The notes beneath the pieces are model-generated. The model was not told where the DNA came from and searched no databases. It saw only the letters and a program-made list of their open reading frames with translations. From Polaribacter sp. (GTDB lineage Bacteria; Bacteroidota; Bacteroidia; Flavobacteriales; Flavobacteriaceae), in assembly GCF_024639685.1 (NCBI RefSeq), contig NZ_JAHEHX010000004.1, forward strand, positions 1 through 64,000: a stretch of 64,000 nt of DNA. Reading direction: 5' to 3'. A program made the translations under genes and the position numbers. Positions 21,771 to 30,495 of the stretch are shown here, in pieces. Position 1 is the first letter of the stretch. Every line of letters starts with the position of its first letter.

Positions 21771-21801
21771 AAAGCCAAAGAATCCTATTCTTTGGCTTTT
21801 T
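21771..21801. terminator. Stem-loop between the pirin gene and the FadH-like gene
   Basis: AAAGCCAAAGAAT / ATTCTTTGGCTTT form a 13-bp stem with a three-base loop, 20 bases beyond the pirin stop. The T run is better on the plus strand (TTTTT) than on the minus strand (TTTCTAATTT), although the gene it would serve is on the minus strand. Confidence 0.65.
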
Positions 21802-21821
21802 AAAGTTCTTATTTTAAAGAT

Positions 21822-22529
21822 TTAAATCATAGGTACATCAATAACTAATAGTTTACTTTTTTGATGTGCACTGATTGTTACTTCTTTGATATACTCTATA
21901 CCTAAAGCATCTCTAGCATTTAGTTTTTCATCTGCAATACTAACTTCTCCTTCTATCAAAAAGAAATAAGCAGCATTATTTAGGGTATAGGGAATGGAAA
22001 AATTATTATCTAAATCTATTTTATAAATATAGGCATCCTGATAAACTGGCAAGGAACCTTTAACTGTTTTGCTTCTTGGAGATACTAGTGTCTGAAATTT
22101 ATTTTTACATGCATTACTATTAAAGAAGTGTTGGTCATAATAAGGGGGTACTTCTTGCTTATTAGGTATAATCCAAATTTGTAAAAAATTTGTTTCTTCA
22201 GTTTTACTATCATTAAACTCAGAATGTGTGACACCAGTTCCTGCACTCATTACTTGCACCTCATTTACCTCAATAGAACGTTTATTTTCCATACTGTCTT
22301 TATGAGAAAGAGCACCTGTTATAGGAATAGAAATAATCTCCATATTTTTATGAGGATGTGTCCCAAAACCCATTTTAGGCTGAACAATATCATCATTTAA
22401 AACCCTTAGCATACCAAAATTCATTCTCTCTGGATTTTGATAACTCGCAAAACTAAACGTATGATGTGATTTTAACCAACCATGATTTGCAAATCCTCTT
22501 GTTTCTGATTTATGAACTGTTTTTTTCAT
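21822..22529 (-). CDS. Pirin family protein (YhhW-type)
   Basis: A 235-residue bicupin. The N-terminal cupin carries the metal/substrate site motifs GFGTHPHKNMEIISIPITGAL (about residues 55-75) and VMSAGTGVTHSEFN (about 94-107), with the His and Glu residues that bind iron in pirins. FADHGWLKSHHTFSF-like FANHGWLKSHHTFSF opens the protein. Homologues such as YhhW degrade quercetin in vitro, but their role in bacteria is unsettled. It lies 93 bases downstream of the second pirin gene on the same strand, so two pirins and a MarR regulator may be one transcription unit. Confidence 0.88.
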   Translation of the reverse strand: MKKTVHKSETRGFANHGWLKSHHTFSFASYQNPERMNFGMLRVLNDDIVQPKMGFGTHPHKNMEIISIPITGALSHKDSMENKRSIEVNEVQVMSAGTGVTHSEFNDSKTEETNFLQIWIIPNKQEVPPYYDQHFFNSNACKNKFQTLVSPRSKTVKGSLPVYQDAYIYKIDLDNNFSIPYTLNNAAYFFLIEGEVSIADEKLNARDALGIEYIKEVTISAHQKSKLLVIDVPMI

Positions 22530-22622
22530 CTTGTTGGTTTTAGATTATAAAATTATGAGGTTAATAGATGTAAATTTTTGAAAATTTAGTAATCATTTAA
22601 AACAGGAATTTTAATGGTATAA

Positions 22623-23492
22623 TTAATATAAATATCCCATTTTACCTTGTTGATAATCACGCATAGCTTCTAGAATCTCAGTTTGTGTATTCATAACATA
22701 TGGGCCGTATTGTGTTATTTTTTCTTTTATTGGTTTTCCTGAAAGAACTAAAAGTGTACTGTTTTCATTTGCCTTAAACGATATTAAATTTCCATTTGTA
22801 CTAAAAACAATCATTTGATTACCTCCTTTCTTGAGAACTTCTTTACTATTAATCAAAACATCACCCTCTAAAAGATAAATTAATGATTGGTGATTATCAG
22901 GTAGATTTATTTGAATTTCCCCATCTTTTTCAGCATTAGCCGTAAAAACATTCACCTCAGTTTGGGTTGTTATTAATCCCTTTTCATTAGCTTGTTGCCC
23001 AGCAATTACATTCAATTTTACTTTTTTATCATCTGAATACACTATAGGTATTTGCTCAGCTTCTAAGTGTTGATAATTTGGAGGCATCAGTTTGTGTTTT
23101 GATGGAAGGTTTAACCAAAGTTGTATGCCCTCTAAATCTCCTCCTTGTTTTACAAATTCTTTTGTAGGTGCTTCTGCATGAACAATTCCTCTTCCTGCGG
23201 TTGTCCATTGCACTCCTCCAGCTTTTACAACCATATCATTACCTAAAGAATCTCTATGTAATTGTTCCCCTTTAAAGAGTAATGTTACTGGTTCAAATCC
23301 TCTATGAGGATGTGGACCTAGATCAAAAGGATTGTTAAATTCTGAGATTGCATAAGGCCCATAATGATGCAATAATAGGAAAGGATCTACGTTTTCGATA
23401 CCTGCATTTGGTAAAGGTTGGCGCAGTTTAATAGGCCCCATATTAACAAAAGGACTTTTTGCTATATGTTGTATACTTTTTAATATATTCAT
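22623..23492 (-). CDS. Pirin family protein
   Basis: A 289-residue pirin of the longer class. NVDPFLLLHHYGP (about residues 34-46), DLGPHPHRGFEPVTLLFKGEQLHRDSLGN (about 57-85) and WTTAGRGIVHAE (about 96-107) supply the metal-binding His/Glu set of the first cupin; the second cupin lies at about 180-260. Pirins are redox-responsive or quercetinase-like proteins. The ATG overlaps the MarR gene stop by 4 bases, a typical coupled pair, so this pirin is probably under MarR control. It differs clearly in sequence from the neighbouring pirin, so it is not a recent duplicate. Confidence 0.88.
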   Translation of the reverse strand: MNILKSIQHIAKSPFVNMGPIKLRQPLPNAGIENVDPFLLLHHYGPYAISEFNNPFDLGPHPHRGFEPVTLLFKGEQLHRDSLGNDMVVKAGGVQWTTAGRGIVHAEAPTKEFVKQGGDLEGIQLWLNLPSKHKLMPPNYQHLEAEQIPIVYSDDKKVKLNVIAGQQANEKGLITTQTEVNVFTANAEKDGEIQINLPDNHQSLIYLLEGDVLINSKEVLKKGGNQMIVFSTNGNLISFKANENSTLLVLSGKPIKEKITQYGPYVMNTQTEILEAMRDYQQGKMGYLY

Positions 23493-23926
23493 CGTATTTT
23501 ATCTAATAAATTATTCAATTGTATTGCTTCTTCATTAGTAAGTTTATCTAAAAATGATAGAGATCCAGATTCGTTAATTTCTTCTAACAACTGTAAACCA
23601 GCTGTGGTAATTTTTATATATACCACCCTTCTATCGTTTGTAGACCTTTCTCTTTCTATAAACTTTTTCTCACACAATTTATCCATTAAACGTGTTGCGT
23701 TAGGAGCTCTTTCTACCATTCTTTCTTTCACAATCTGAACTTTCATTTTTTTATTTGCACCTCTTAATATTCTTAAAATATTAAACTGCTGAGGAGATAT
23801 ACAAAAAGGCTTAAAAAATTCAGTCTCCTTACTATTTAACCAATTGGCAGTATATTTAATATTTACTAACGCTTTTAATCTATCATTTTTAAATTTTGAT
23901 TGTATGTCATCTGAGAGATTTCCCAT
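23489..23926 (-). CDS. MarR family transcriptional regulator
   Basis: A 145-residue winged-helix regulator of usual length. The recognition-helix region VERAPNATRLMDKLCEKKFIERERSTNDRRVVYIKITTAG (about residues 69-108) includes the wing motif DRR-V, and the flanking helices would form the dimer. MarR proteins often repress their own operon and respond to phenolics or oxidants. It is the first gene of a minus-strand unit with the pirin gene (4-base overlap). An 18-bp inverted repeat about 120 bases upstream is a candidate operator. The ATG at 23926 fits the family start (MGNLSDDIQSKFKNDR). Confidence 0.88.
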   Translation of the reverse strand: MGNLSDDIQSKFKNDRLKALVNIKYTANWLNSKETEFFKPFCISPQQFNILRILRGANKKMKVQIVKERMVERAPNATRLMDKLCEKKFIERERSTNDRRVVYIKITTAGLQLLEEINESGSLSFLDKLTNEEAIQLNNLLDKIR

Positions 23927-24045
23927 GGCTTTTTCTTTATCGTTTTAGAAAGTTATTTTTTTAAATTGATAGTTTAAATAAATACTACTTTTTTAAATAA
24001 TCATTATCATTTAAATTAATATGATAAAAATATAAATTTTAAACT

Positions 24046-24063
24046 TATATTCCAAGGAATATA
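24046..24063. promoter_or_regulatory. Inverted repeat TATATTCC-AA-GGAATATA, candidate MarR operator
   Basis: Two perfect 8-base arms with a 2-base spacer lie in the divergent region between the MarR gene and the T9SS gene. Size and symmetry match MarR-type operators. It is about 120 bases from the MarR start and 110 bases from the T9SS gene start, so which promoter it controls is not settled. Confidence 0.45.
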
Positions 24064-24120
24064 TTTACAATGTATTTAAATAAAAACACAACAGCAGATT
24101 TATGAGTGTTAAAATAAATT

Positions 24121-24153
24121 AGTTTCCATAGTTTTTAAATATATTTGGAAACT
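24121..24153 (+). promoter_or_regulatory. Promoter of the T9SS gene embedded in an inverted repeat
   Basis: TATATTTG (24140-24147) matches TAnnTTTG exactly and predicts a leader of about 23 nt. Arms AGTTTCCA (24121-24128) and TGGAAACT (24146-24153) form a perfect 8-base inverted repeat with a 17-base spacer. It brackets the -33/-7 interval and overlaps the last two bases of the -7 element. This placement suits an operator. Confidence 0.4.
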
Positions 24154-24172
24154 GATATTTAAAAATCATTAA

Positions 24173-27100
24173 ATGAAGAAATTATTATTGTTTTTAGTAT
24201 TTTTAATGTGTGCTACTTCAGCATTTAGCCAATTAAGCAAAAAACACTTTATTCCTCCATTGACAAGTACTTCATCTGACGAAATAGTTCAGCAATATAT
24301 TTACATTTCTACCCCTAATGTGAATAATGTTTCGTATAAAATAACTCCTGTTGGTAATCCTGAAATTTCTGCTTATAGTGGCATTGTGACTAATACAAGC
24401 CCAGTTAGACAATCAATATTAAATACAGCAGGTACTTTTGAAGACTTCAATAGCAATAGCCAATTACATGTTCCCAATTTCAATGTTGGTGGCATAATTA
24501 CAAATAAAGGATTCATTATTGAAGCAAGTGATGTTATATATGTATCAATTAGAGTAATTTCTAATAGTTTAAATCATGCAGGTGCACTAGTTAGTAAAGG
24601 TAGCTCAGCATTAGGTAATAGTTTTAGAGTTGGAGGTTTTGTGAGAGAAGGAGGTACAGTTGATAATCATTTAACCTTTGCTTCTTTGATGGCTACTGAA
24701 GATAATACTACTGTTAATATTACAAACTTACCTGCTGGGTTTACACAACCAAATAGTTCAAGTGTTCCCAATGATATAATTTTAAATGAAGGAGAAAGCT
24801 ATGTAATAGCTTTAAGTACCACTGGTGGTACAGACCCAAAAGATTTAATAGGAAGTCTAATCTCAAGTGACAAACCTATAGTGGTTAATTCTGGGTCAGC
24901 CACTGGAAGTTTTGGTAATTCAAATGGAAGAGATTATGGAATTGACCAAATTGTTGGTGCTGATAAAATAGGAACTGAATATATTTTAGTAAGAGGAAGT
25001 GGCATAGTTAGTAATGAAAATGCATTGATTATTGCACACGAAGATGATACAGAAATATCGATAAATGGAAATTCGTCTACGACTACCATTGATGCTGGCG
25101 AGTATTTTGTAGTTGAAGGTAACAACTATGTAAATGGTAATATGTTTATAAGTACCTCAAAACCTACTTTTGTTTATCAAGGTATTGCAGAGAAAAACAA
25201 TCAATTTCCTGACGCAAACCAAGGTTTGTTTTTTGTTCCTCCATTAAGCTGTGAAAATAAAGGTGATGTCAATAATATTGCAAGTATCGATAGAATTGGT
25301 GATAGTAACTTTACTGGAGGCGTTACCATTGTAACAAATACTGGGGCGACTATTACCATTAATGATATGGATATTTCTACCTTTGCACCTCAAGGCCCTA
25401 TTAATGTTACAGGGAACTCAAATTATGTTACTTATAAAGTATCTGGTTTAAGCGGAAATATAAAAGTAGAAAGTAACCAAGAATTATACTGTGCTTATTT
25501 TAACAAGAATGGTGCTGCAACAACTGGTGCTTTTTATTCTGGGTTTCCATCAGCACCTGAGATTAATTTCAATACAACTGTAGCAACCTTAGGTAGCTGT
25601 ATTCCAAATGTAACACTACAAGCTGCAAACACAGACTTGTTTGACAGCTTTGAATGGCAATTTTTTAATGAAACTACTAGTACTTGGGAGCAAAGAAGTA
25701 CAACTGCAGATTACGAACCATTAGAAAGTGAACCAGGTAAATACAGATTAATTGGTACAATTAATTGTACTGGTGCTACTTTTAATTCAGTAGAAATTCC
25801 TGTAAGTATTTGTCCTGATGATTTTGACAATGATTTAATTATAGACAACGTTGATATAGATTTAGATAACGATGGTATTTTAAATATTGATGAATCTTTA
25901 GGTGATGGTATTGTTAATTTCACAAACCTAACCAACCCAACTATAGATGCTAGTGGCAATTTAATTACTAACTTTTTAACAGGTAATAAAACAAGTGATG
26001 GAGATGTTAATTTTATAGGGAATACCAATGGTATTTTTATATCAACTATTAACGATAATAGCAGTGCAAATGCCTCTAATATTTATGAATTAGAAAGTAC
26101 AGAAACCTTTAATTTTGAATTTACACAAGATGCAAATCAGCCACACACTGCAATTGAAGGTGTAGAATATGAAATTGGTATTGGACCAGCAGCAAAGAAT
26201 GTTACCTTAATCGATCCTGATAATATTTTATTAGTAGACACTAATTTTGACGGGCAATTTCAAGCAGATGTAGACAATTATTCTAGTTCTCTAATTCGTT
26301 TTAGATACAACCCTTCACCAAATGGAAATACACCATTTAAATTTGTAGCCAATGGTGTAGACAAAATATTATTTTATCATATTGCAACATCAAATGTTAC
26401 AAATTCTGTTTTTAATGGTAATTTAAAACTTACCAATATTAGAATAGATTCTGATGGAGATGGAATTGAAGATGCTTTAGATTTAGATTCAGATAATGAT
26501 GGTGTTCCAGATCTTTTTGAAGTTGCAAACCAAAATATTACTCTTTTAAATACAGATAATAATTTAGATGGATTGGATGATGTTTTCGATACATTTACTT
26601 CAGGTAATTTGGATACAGATGGAGATAGAGTGCCAAATCACTTAGATTTAGATTCTGATAATGATGGTATTTATGACTTAGTAGAATCTGGTTTTACAGT
26701 TACTGATGCCAACAATGATGGAATTATAGATAATGCTAATTCAGCCAATGTTGGTGCTAATGGATTATTAGACACGCTTGAAAGCACAGCAGATTCTGGT
26801 GTTTTAGCAACCCCTTTAAGAAACTCTGATGCGACTTCTATAGTAACTGCTAATCAAGATGCTATTTTCGATTTTGCTGATTTAGAATCAGATGGAGATG
26901 ATTGTTTTGACGTTATTGAGGCTGGTTTTGAAGATCCAAATAATGATGGTGTGCTAGGAGATCTTCCAAATGATGTTGATTTTAATGGTTTAGTAGAAAA
27001 TTATGCAGTTGGGTTTGGGTACACAGCACCTAATGCAGATTATATAATTAGTGCTCCAATTGTAGTAAACTCTTTTGTAGATGCTGTTTTCTGTGAATTA

Positions 27101-29863
27101 GATACAGATTTTATTACTATAGATTCTACTGCAGATAGCTTTCAATGGCAAGTTTCTACAGATGGTTCTACTTGGCAAACTATTGATAATACTGATTTGA
27201 CTGATGCTTATGAAAATTCCAATTCAAAAGATTTAAGAATAATTAACACACCTTTAAGTTATCATAATTATCAATACAGGGTTATTTTAAACAGAACTGG
27301 AAATGCGTGTACAGAAATTTCTTATGCAGTTACTTTAACTGTAAACCCATTACCAATTCTAAAAGCCAATCCAGAATTATATCATTGTATTGAAGCTGGT
27401 AATCCAAATCCTACTGTTAACCTTACATTAGCTGATAATAGTGTTTCAGATACTCCAAATGTTACTTTTGAATATTATAGAGATATAGCAGGTACTGACC
27501 TAATAACTGATCCAACCTCTTATCCAGTTATTGTTAACACAACTCAATCTGTTTATGCAAAAGTGATATCAAATCCATTTGGATGTTCAGGAGTTTTATC
27601 TGAAGTAAAAATAAATGTGGGTGAAATAGGTATTGAATATAAAACTTTAGGGGTTTTAGAAATTGAATGTGATGATTTTACTGGAGAAGATAAAAGTGAC
27701 TTTGATAAACAAACTCTTTTTAAATTAAATGAAGATTTTGTTAGAAATCAGATAGATAATACTCTAGATAAAGAAAAAAGTACTATTTATTACTATCAAA
27801 ATAATAGAGATAGAACTCAAGATCTGAAAGAAGAAAGGGTCGATATAACAAATTTTAGAAATGATAGCACAAAAATAAACATTACTAACATTCCAGAAGG
27901 AATTAAATTTCCTATTTATTATAAAATTTTAAGCAATGTCAATAATGACTGTCAAGGATTAGGAGAATTTTATTTACAAATAAATAATGTACCAGAAACT
28001 AGCAATCAAACTCTTCCACCTATTATGGAGTGTGATACAGGTACTTTCGACGCTGATGTTTCCAATGGAAGTAATGCAAATATTAATTTAAAACAAAGAA
28101 TTGATGACGCAATGAGTGGAACAGGTCAAGATAAAAATGATTTCATTTTTAGATTTTATAAATCTGAAGCTGCTGCTTTTTCAGGTGATATTACTAGTGA
28201 TGATTACATTAGCAATCCTGAGCAATTTACAAACGATGTTCCTACTGGTTTTACACAAGGAGATATTGTTACACAACCTATTTTTTTGAGAATAGAAAAT
28301 AAATATGGCTGTGTAAATCCTCATACAAGTTTTAATGTAATCATAAACCCTATACCTACAATTCTAATAGATATCATTCCTCCTTTAGAAGTTTGTGATA
28401 TGGGTACAGATGATGGTGATCTTAAAAACGGTTTAGAACAAGAAATTGATCTTTCTATAAAAGATGAGGAAATTTTAACCGGAAGAATTAAAAATGATTT
28501 TACAGTAACCTATCACAAATCCATAGCAGATTTAGAAGACTTAAGCTCCAATGGAGTTAATAAAACCGGATTTGATTCTGATAGAAATAGAATAACAATA
28601 AATCCAGTAACTGGAAGCAGTGAAGAAATTTTATACATAAGGGTTAAGAATGATGATACCGGTTGTATTTTTGATGATTCCACTCTTACAGTTATAGTGC
28701 ATCCTGAACCTAATATTCCTGACAATATTACTAATTATTCAGATTGTGATAATACAACTGATGATGATGGTGAAGATGACAACGGAATTAACGGAGATAT
28801 TACCTTAAATAATAAAATTCCAGAAATTCTAGCTAATTACCCACCTGGAGAATTTAGTAATTTTGATATTACTTTTTACAAAAAATTAGTTGATGCACAG
28901 TCAGGAGACCCTAGCTTAGCTTTAAATGGAACTAAATACCAGAACAAAACTTTTCCTTTTAATCAAGAAATATTTGTACGCGTAGAAAATAAAAATACAA
29001 AATGTGTTTATGACGATTTATCTTTTTTTATAAAAATAAAACCAAAACCTAGTTTTACAGTATTAGGAGAAAAAGATTTAGATGATCCACAAATTATTTG
29101 TTTAAACGATACACCTCTTAAGTTAAGAGCTGAAAACTTTGCAGCGAAATATAACTATAAATGGAAAGACGAAACTGGAGCTGAAATTGGTTATGATTCT
29201 GAACAACTTGTATATAAAGATGGTAAATATACTGTAACTGCTTATGATGACTTTATTGGTGGATGTAGTAGAGAAAGAACAATTGTAGTAAAAGAATCTG
29301 ATAGGGCAATTTTAGAATCGAGCTTTGTGACAATTGTAGATGAGTCAAATAGTTTAGGAAGCACCAACAATTTATCCATTTCTATTGATGTTATCAATAA
29401 TGATTTAGGGCCTGGTGATTATCAATTTGCAATCATTAATACAGATGATAATACTAGAATTCCTTTTATTGGTTTTCAAGATGAACCACTTTTCGAGAAT
29501 TTAGAAGGAGGAATTTATACTGTTATTGTAAATGATAGAAATGGTTGTGTAGAAGACACAACTTTACCAGTGTCTGTAATTCAGTTTCCAAAATTCTTTA
29601 CGCCAAATGGAGATAATAATAACGATACTTGGGTTGTAAAAGGTGCCAATCGAACTTTTTATACTAATGCTAGCATTAACATCTTTAATAGGTTTGGCAA
29701 TCTGGTTGCACAAGTGCCTATTGATGAAAATGGTTGGGATGGAACATATAATGGTAAATTACTACCTTCTGATGATTATTGGTACAATGTAACATTAGTA
29801 CCTGCAGACACAACAAAACCAACAATTAACAAAAAAGGAAACTTATCGTTATTGAGAAAATAA
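24173..29863 (+). CDS. Large T9SS-secreted surface protein (type B sorting domain, IgGFc-binding-like N-terminus)
   Basis: A 1896-residue secreted protein. The signal peptide is MKKLLLFLVFLMCATSAFSQ. Residues about 25-460 resemble the IgGFc-binding N-terminal domain (NENALIIAHEDDTEISING, GQYFVV-like AGEYFVVEGNNY, STSKPTFVYQGI). Thrombospondin type 3-like calcium repeats follow (DLDNDGILNIDE, DSDGDGIEDALDLDSDNDG, near 560 and 760-830), then several Ig-like or SprB-like domains with paired Cys. The C-terminus KFFTPNGDNNNDTWVV...LSLLRK is the gliding motility-associated type B sorting domain (CHU_C/TIGR04131), which targets proteins through the type IX system to the cell surface. Probably an adhesin; ligand unknown. 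A collapsed paralogue follows 4 bases downstream. Confidence 0.9.
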   Translation: MKKLLLFLVFLMCATSAFSQLSKKHFIPPLTSTSSDEIVQQYIYISTPNVNNVSYKITPVGNPEISAYSGIVTNTSPVRQSILNTAGTFEDFNSNSQLHVPNFNVGGIITNKGFIIEASDVIYVSIRVISNSLNHAGALVSKGSSALGNSFRVGGFVREGGTVDNHLTFASLMATEDNTTVNITNLPAGFTQPNSSSVPNDIILNEGESYVIALSTTGGTDPKDLIGSLISSDKPIVVNSGSATGSFGNSNGRDYGIDQIVGADKIGTEYILVRGSGIVSNENALIIAHEDDTEISINGNSSTTTIDAGEYFVVEGNNYVNGNMFISTSKPTFVYQGIAEKNNQFPDANQGLFFVPPLSCENKGDVNNIASIDRIGDSNFTGGVTIVTNTGATITINDMDISTFAPQGPINVTGNSNYVTYKVSGLSGNIKVESNQELYCAYFNKNGAATTGAFYSGFPSAPEINFNTTVATLGSCIPNVTLQAANTDLFDSFEWQFFNETTSTWEQRSTTADYEPLESEPGKYRLIGTINCTGATFNSVEIPVSICPDDFDNDLIIDNVDIDLDNDGILNIDESLGDGIVNFTNLTNPTIDASGNLITNFLTGNKTSDGDVNFIGNTNGIFISTINDNSSANASNIYELESTETFNFEFTQDANQPHTAIEGVEYEIGIGPAAKNVTLIDPDNILLVDTNFDGQFQADVDNYSSSLIRFRYNPSPNGNTPFKFVANGVDKILFYHIATSNVTNSVFNGNLKLTNIRIDSDGDGIEDALDLDSDNDGVPDLFEVANQNITLLNTDNNLDGLDDVFDTFTSGNLDTDGDRVPNHLDLDSDNDGIYDLVESGFTVTDANNDGIIDNANSANVGANGLLDTLESTADSGVLATPLRNSDATSIVTANQDAIFDFADLESDGDDCFDVIEAGFEDPNNDGVLGDLPNDVDFNGLVENYAVGFGYTAPNADYIISAPIVVNSFVDAVFCELDTDFITIDSTADSFQWQVSTDGSTWQTIDNTDLTDAYENSNSKDLRIINTPLSYHNYQYRVILNRTGNACTEISYAVTLTVNPLPILKANPELYHCIEAGNPNPTVNLTLADNSVSDTPNVTFEYYRDIAGTDLITDPTSYPVIVNTTQSVYAKVISNPFGCSGVLSEVKINVGEIGIEYKTLGVLEIECDDFTGEDKSDFDKQTLFKLNEDFVRNQIDNTLDKEKSTIYYYQNNRDRTQDLKEERVDITNFRNDSTKINITNIPEGIKFPIYYKILSNVNNDCQGLGEFYLQINNVPETSNQTLPPIMECDTGTFDADVSNGSNANINLKQRIDDAMSGTGQDKNDFIFRFYKSEAAAFSGDITSDDYISNPEQFTNDVPTGFTQGDIVTQPIFLRIENKYGCVNPHTSFNVIINPIPTILIDIIPPLEVCDMGTDDGDLKNGLEQEIDLSIKDEEILTGRIKNDFTVTYHKSIADLEDLSSNGVNKTGFDSDRNRITINPVTGSSEEILYIRVKNDDTGCIFDDSTLTVIVHPEPNIPDNITNYSDCDNTTDDDGEDDNGINGDITLNNKIPEILANYPPGEFSNFDITFYKKLVDAQSGDPSLALNGTKYQNKTFPFNQEIFVRVENKNTKCVYDDLSFFIKIKPKPSFTVLGEKDLDDPQIICLNDTPLKLRAENFAAKYNYKWKDETGAEIGYDSEQLVYKDGKYTVTAYDDFIGGCSRERTIVVKESDRAILESSFVTIVDESNSLGSTNNLSISIDVINNDLGPGDYQFAIINTDDNTRIPFIGFQDEPLFENLEGGIYTVIVNDRNGCVEDTTLPVSVIQFPKFFTPNGDNNNDTWVVKGANRTFYTNASINIFNRFGNLVAQVPIDENGWDGTYNGKLLPSDDYWYNVTLVPADTTKPTINKKGNLSLLRK

Positions 29864-29867
29864 GGTT

Positions 29868-30431
29868 ATGAAAACCTATTTAACTCTTTTATGTCTTTGT
29901 CTAAGTTTAAGCTTTACAGCTCAAAATGAAACTATTTATTGGTATTTTGGTAATAGAGCCGCTTTAAACTTCGATAAAGGTAAAATAGAGGTTTTAGGTA
30001 ATAGTGCTATGAATTTTTTCTAAACAATGTTGATTTTTTTTGGTAATGCAAACAATTATTTCTTTTCGAGTGTTGATACTGGTCTGCAAACCATTTATGC
30101 GAGAGATACTAATACTTGTGAGCAATCTATACAAATAAATTTATCTGTAATTGGGTTTAAAAAATACTTTACTCCAAATGGAGATGGAGAAAATGACTTT
30201 TGGAATGTAAAAGGTTTAGATAAAACATCTTTTAAATCGATAGATGTACAAATATTTGATAGATTTGGGAAATTAATTTATTCTATCACAAATTTTGATA
30301 CTCTTGGTTGGAATGGTTCTTATAATGGTAAAAATCTTAATGCTAATAACTTTTGGTTTAAAGCCAAAATAGTAGATAAAGACGATAACGAAATTAAAGA
30401 ATCTGGAAATTTTAGCTTAATTAGAGATTAA
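29868..30431 (+). pseudogene. Remnant of a second T9SS type B protein (internal deletion plus in-frame stop)
   Basis: An ATG at 29868 opens a clear signal peptide (KTYLTLLCLCLSLSFTAQ) followed by ETIYWYFGNRAALNF, the usual start of long flavobacterial T9SS type B proteins. That frame stops at TAA 30021-30023. The same frame resumes at once and encodes IYARDTNTCEQ, then a complete type B sorting domain (KKYFTPNGDGENDFWNV...FSLIRD) to 30431. Intact relatives carry many hundreds of residues between these two parts. So the middle has been lost and the junction now has a nonsense codon. The ORF track shows only the second half (30027..30431), which lacks any start of its own. Confidence 0.8.
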
Positions 30432-30440
30432 AATTAAATA

Positions 30441-30477
30441 AAAAAACACCAAAACAAAATCATGTTTTAGTGTTTTT
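30441..30477. terminator. Bidirectional terminator between the T9SS remnant and infB
   Basis: AAAAACACcAAAACA / TGTTTTaGTGTTTTT stem with a six-base loop and A/T tracts on both sides, between two convergent transcription units. Confidence 0.75.
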
Positions 30478-30495
30478 AATTTATTTAGTGAGCAA

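Noticed and set aside
25861-26690. Repeated DxDxDG-type stretches as a possible DNA repeat array
   Set aside because: They are in-frame thrombospondin type 3-like calcium repeats of the T9SS protein; protein-level repeats, not a CRISPR or DNA array.
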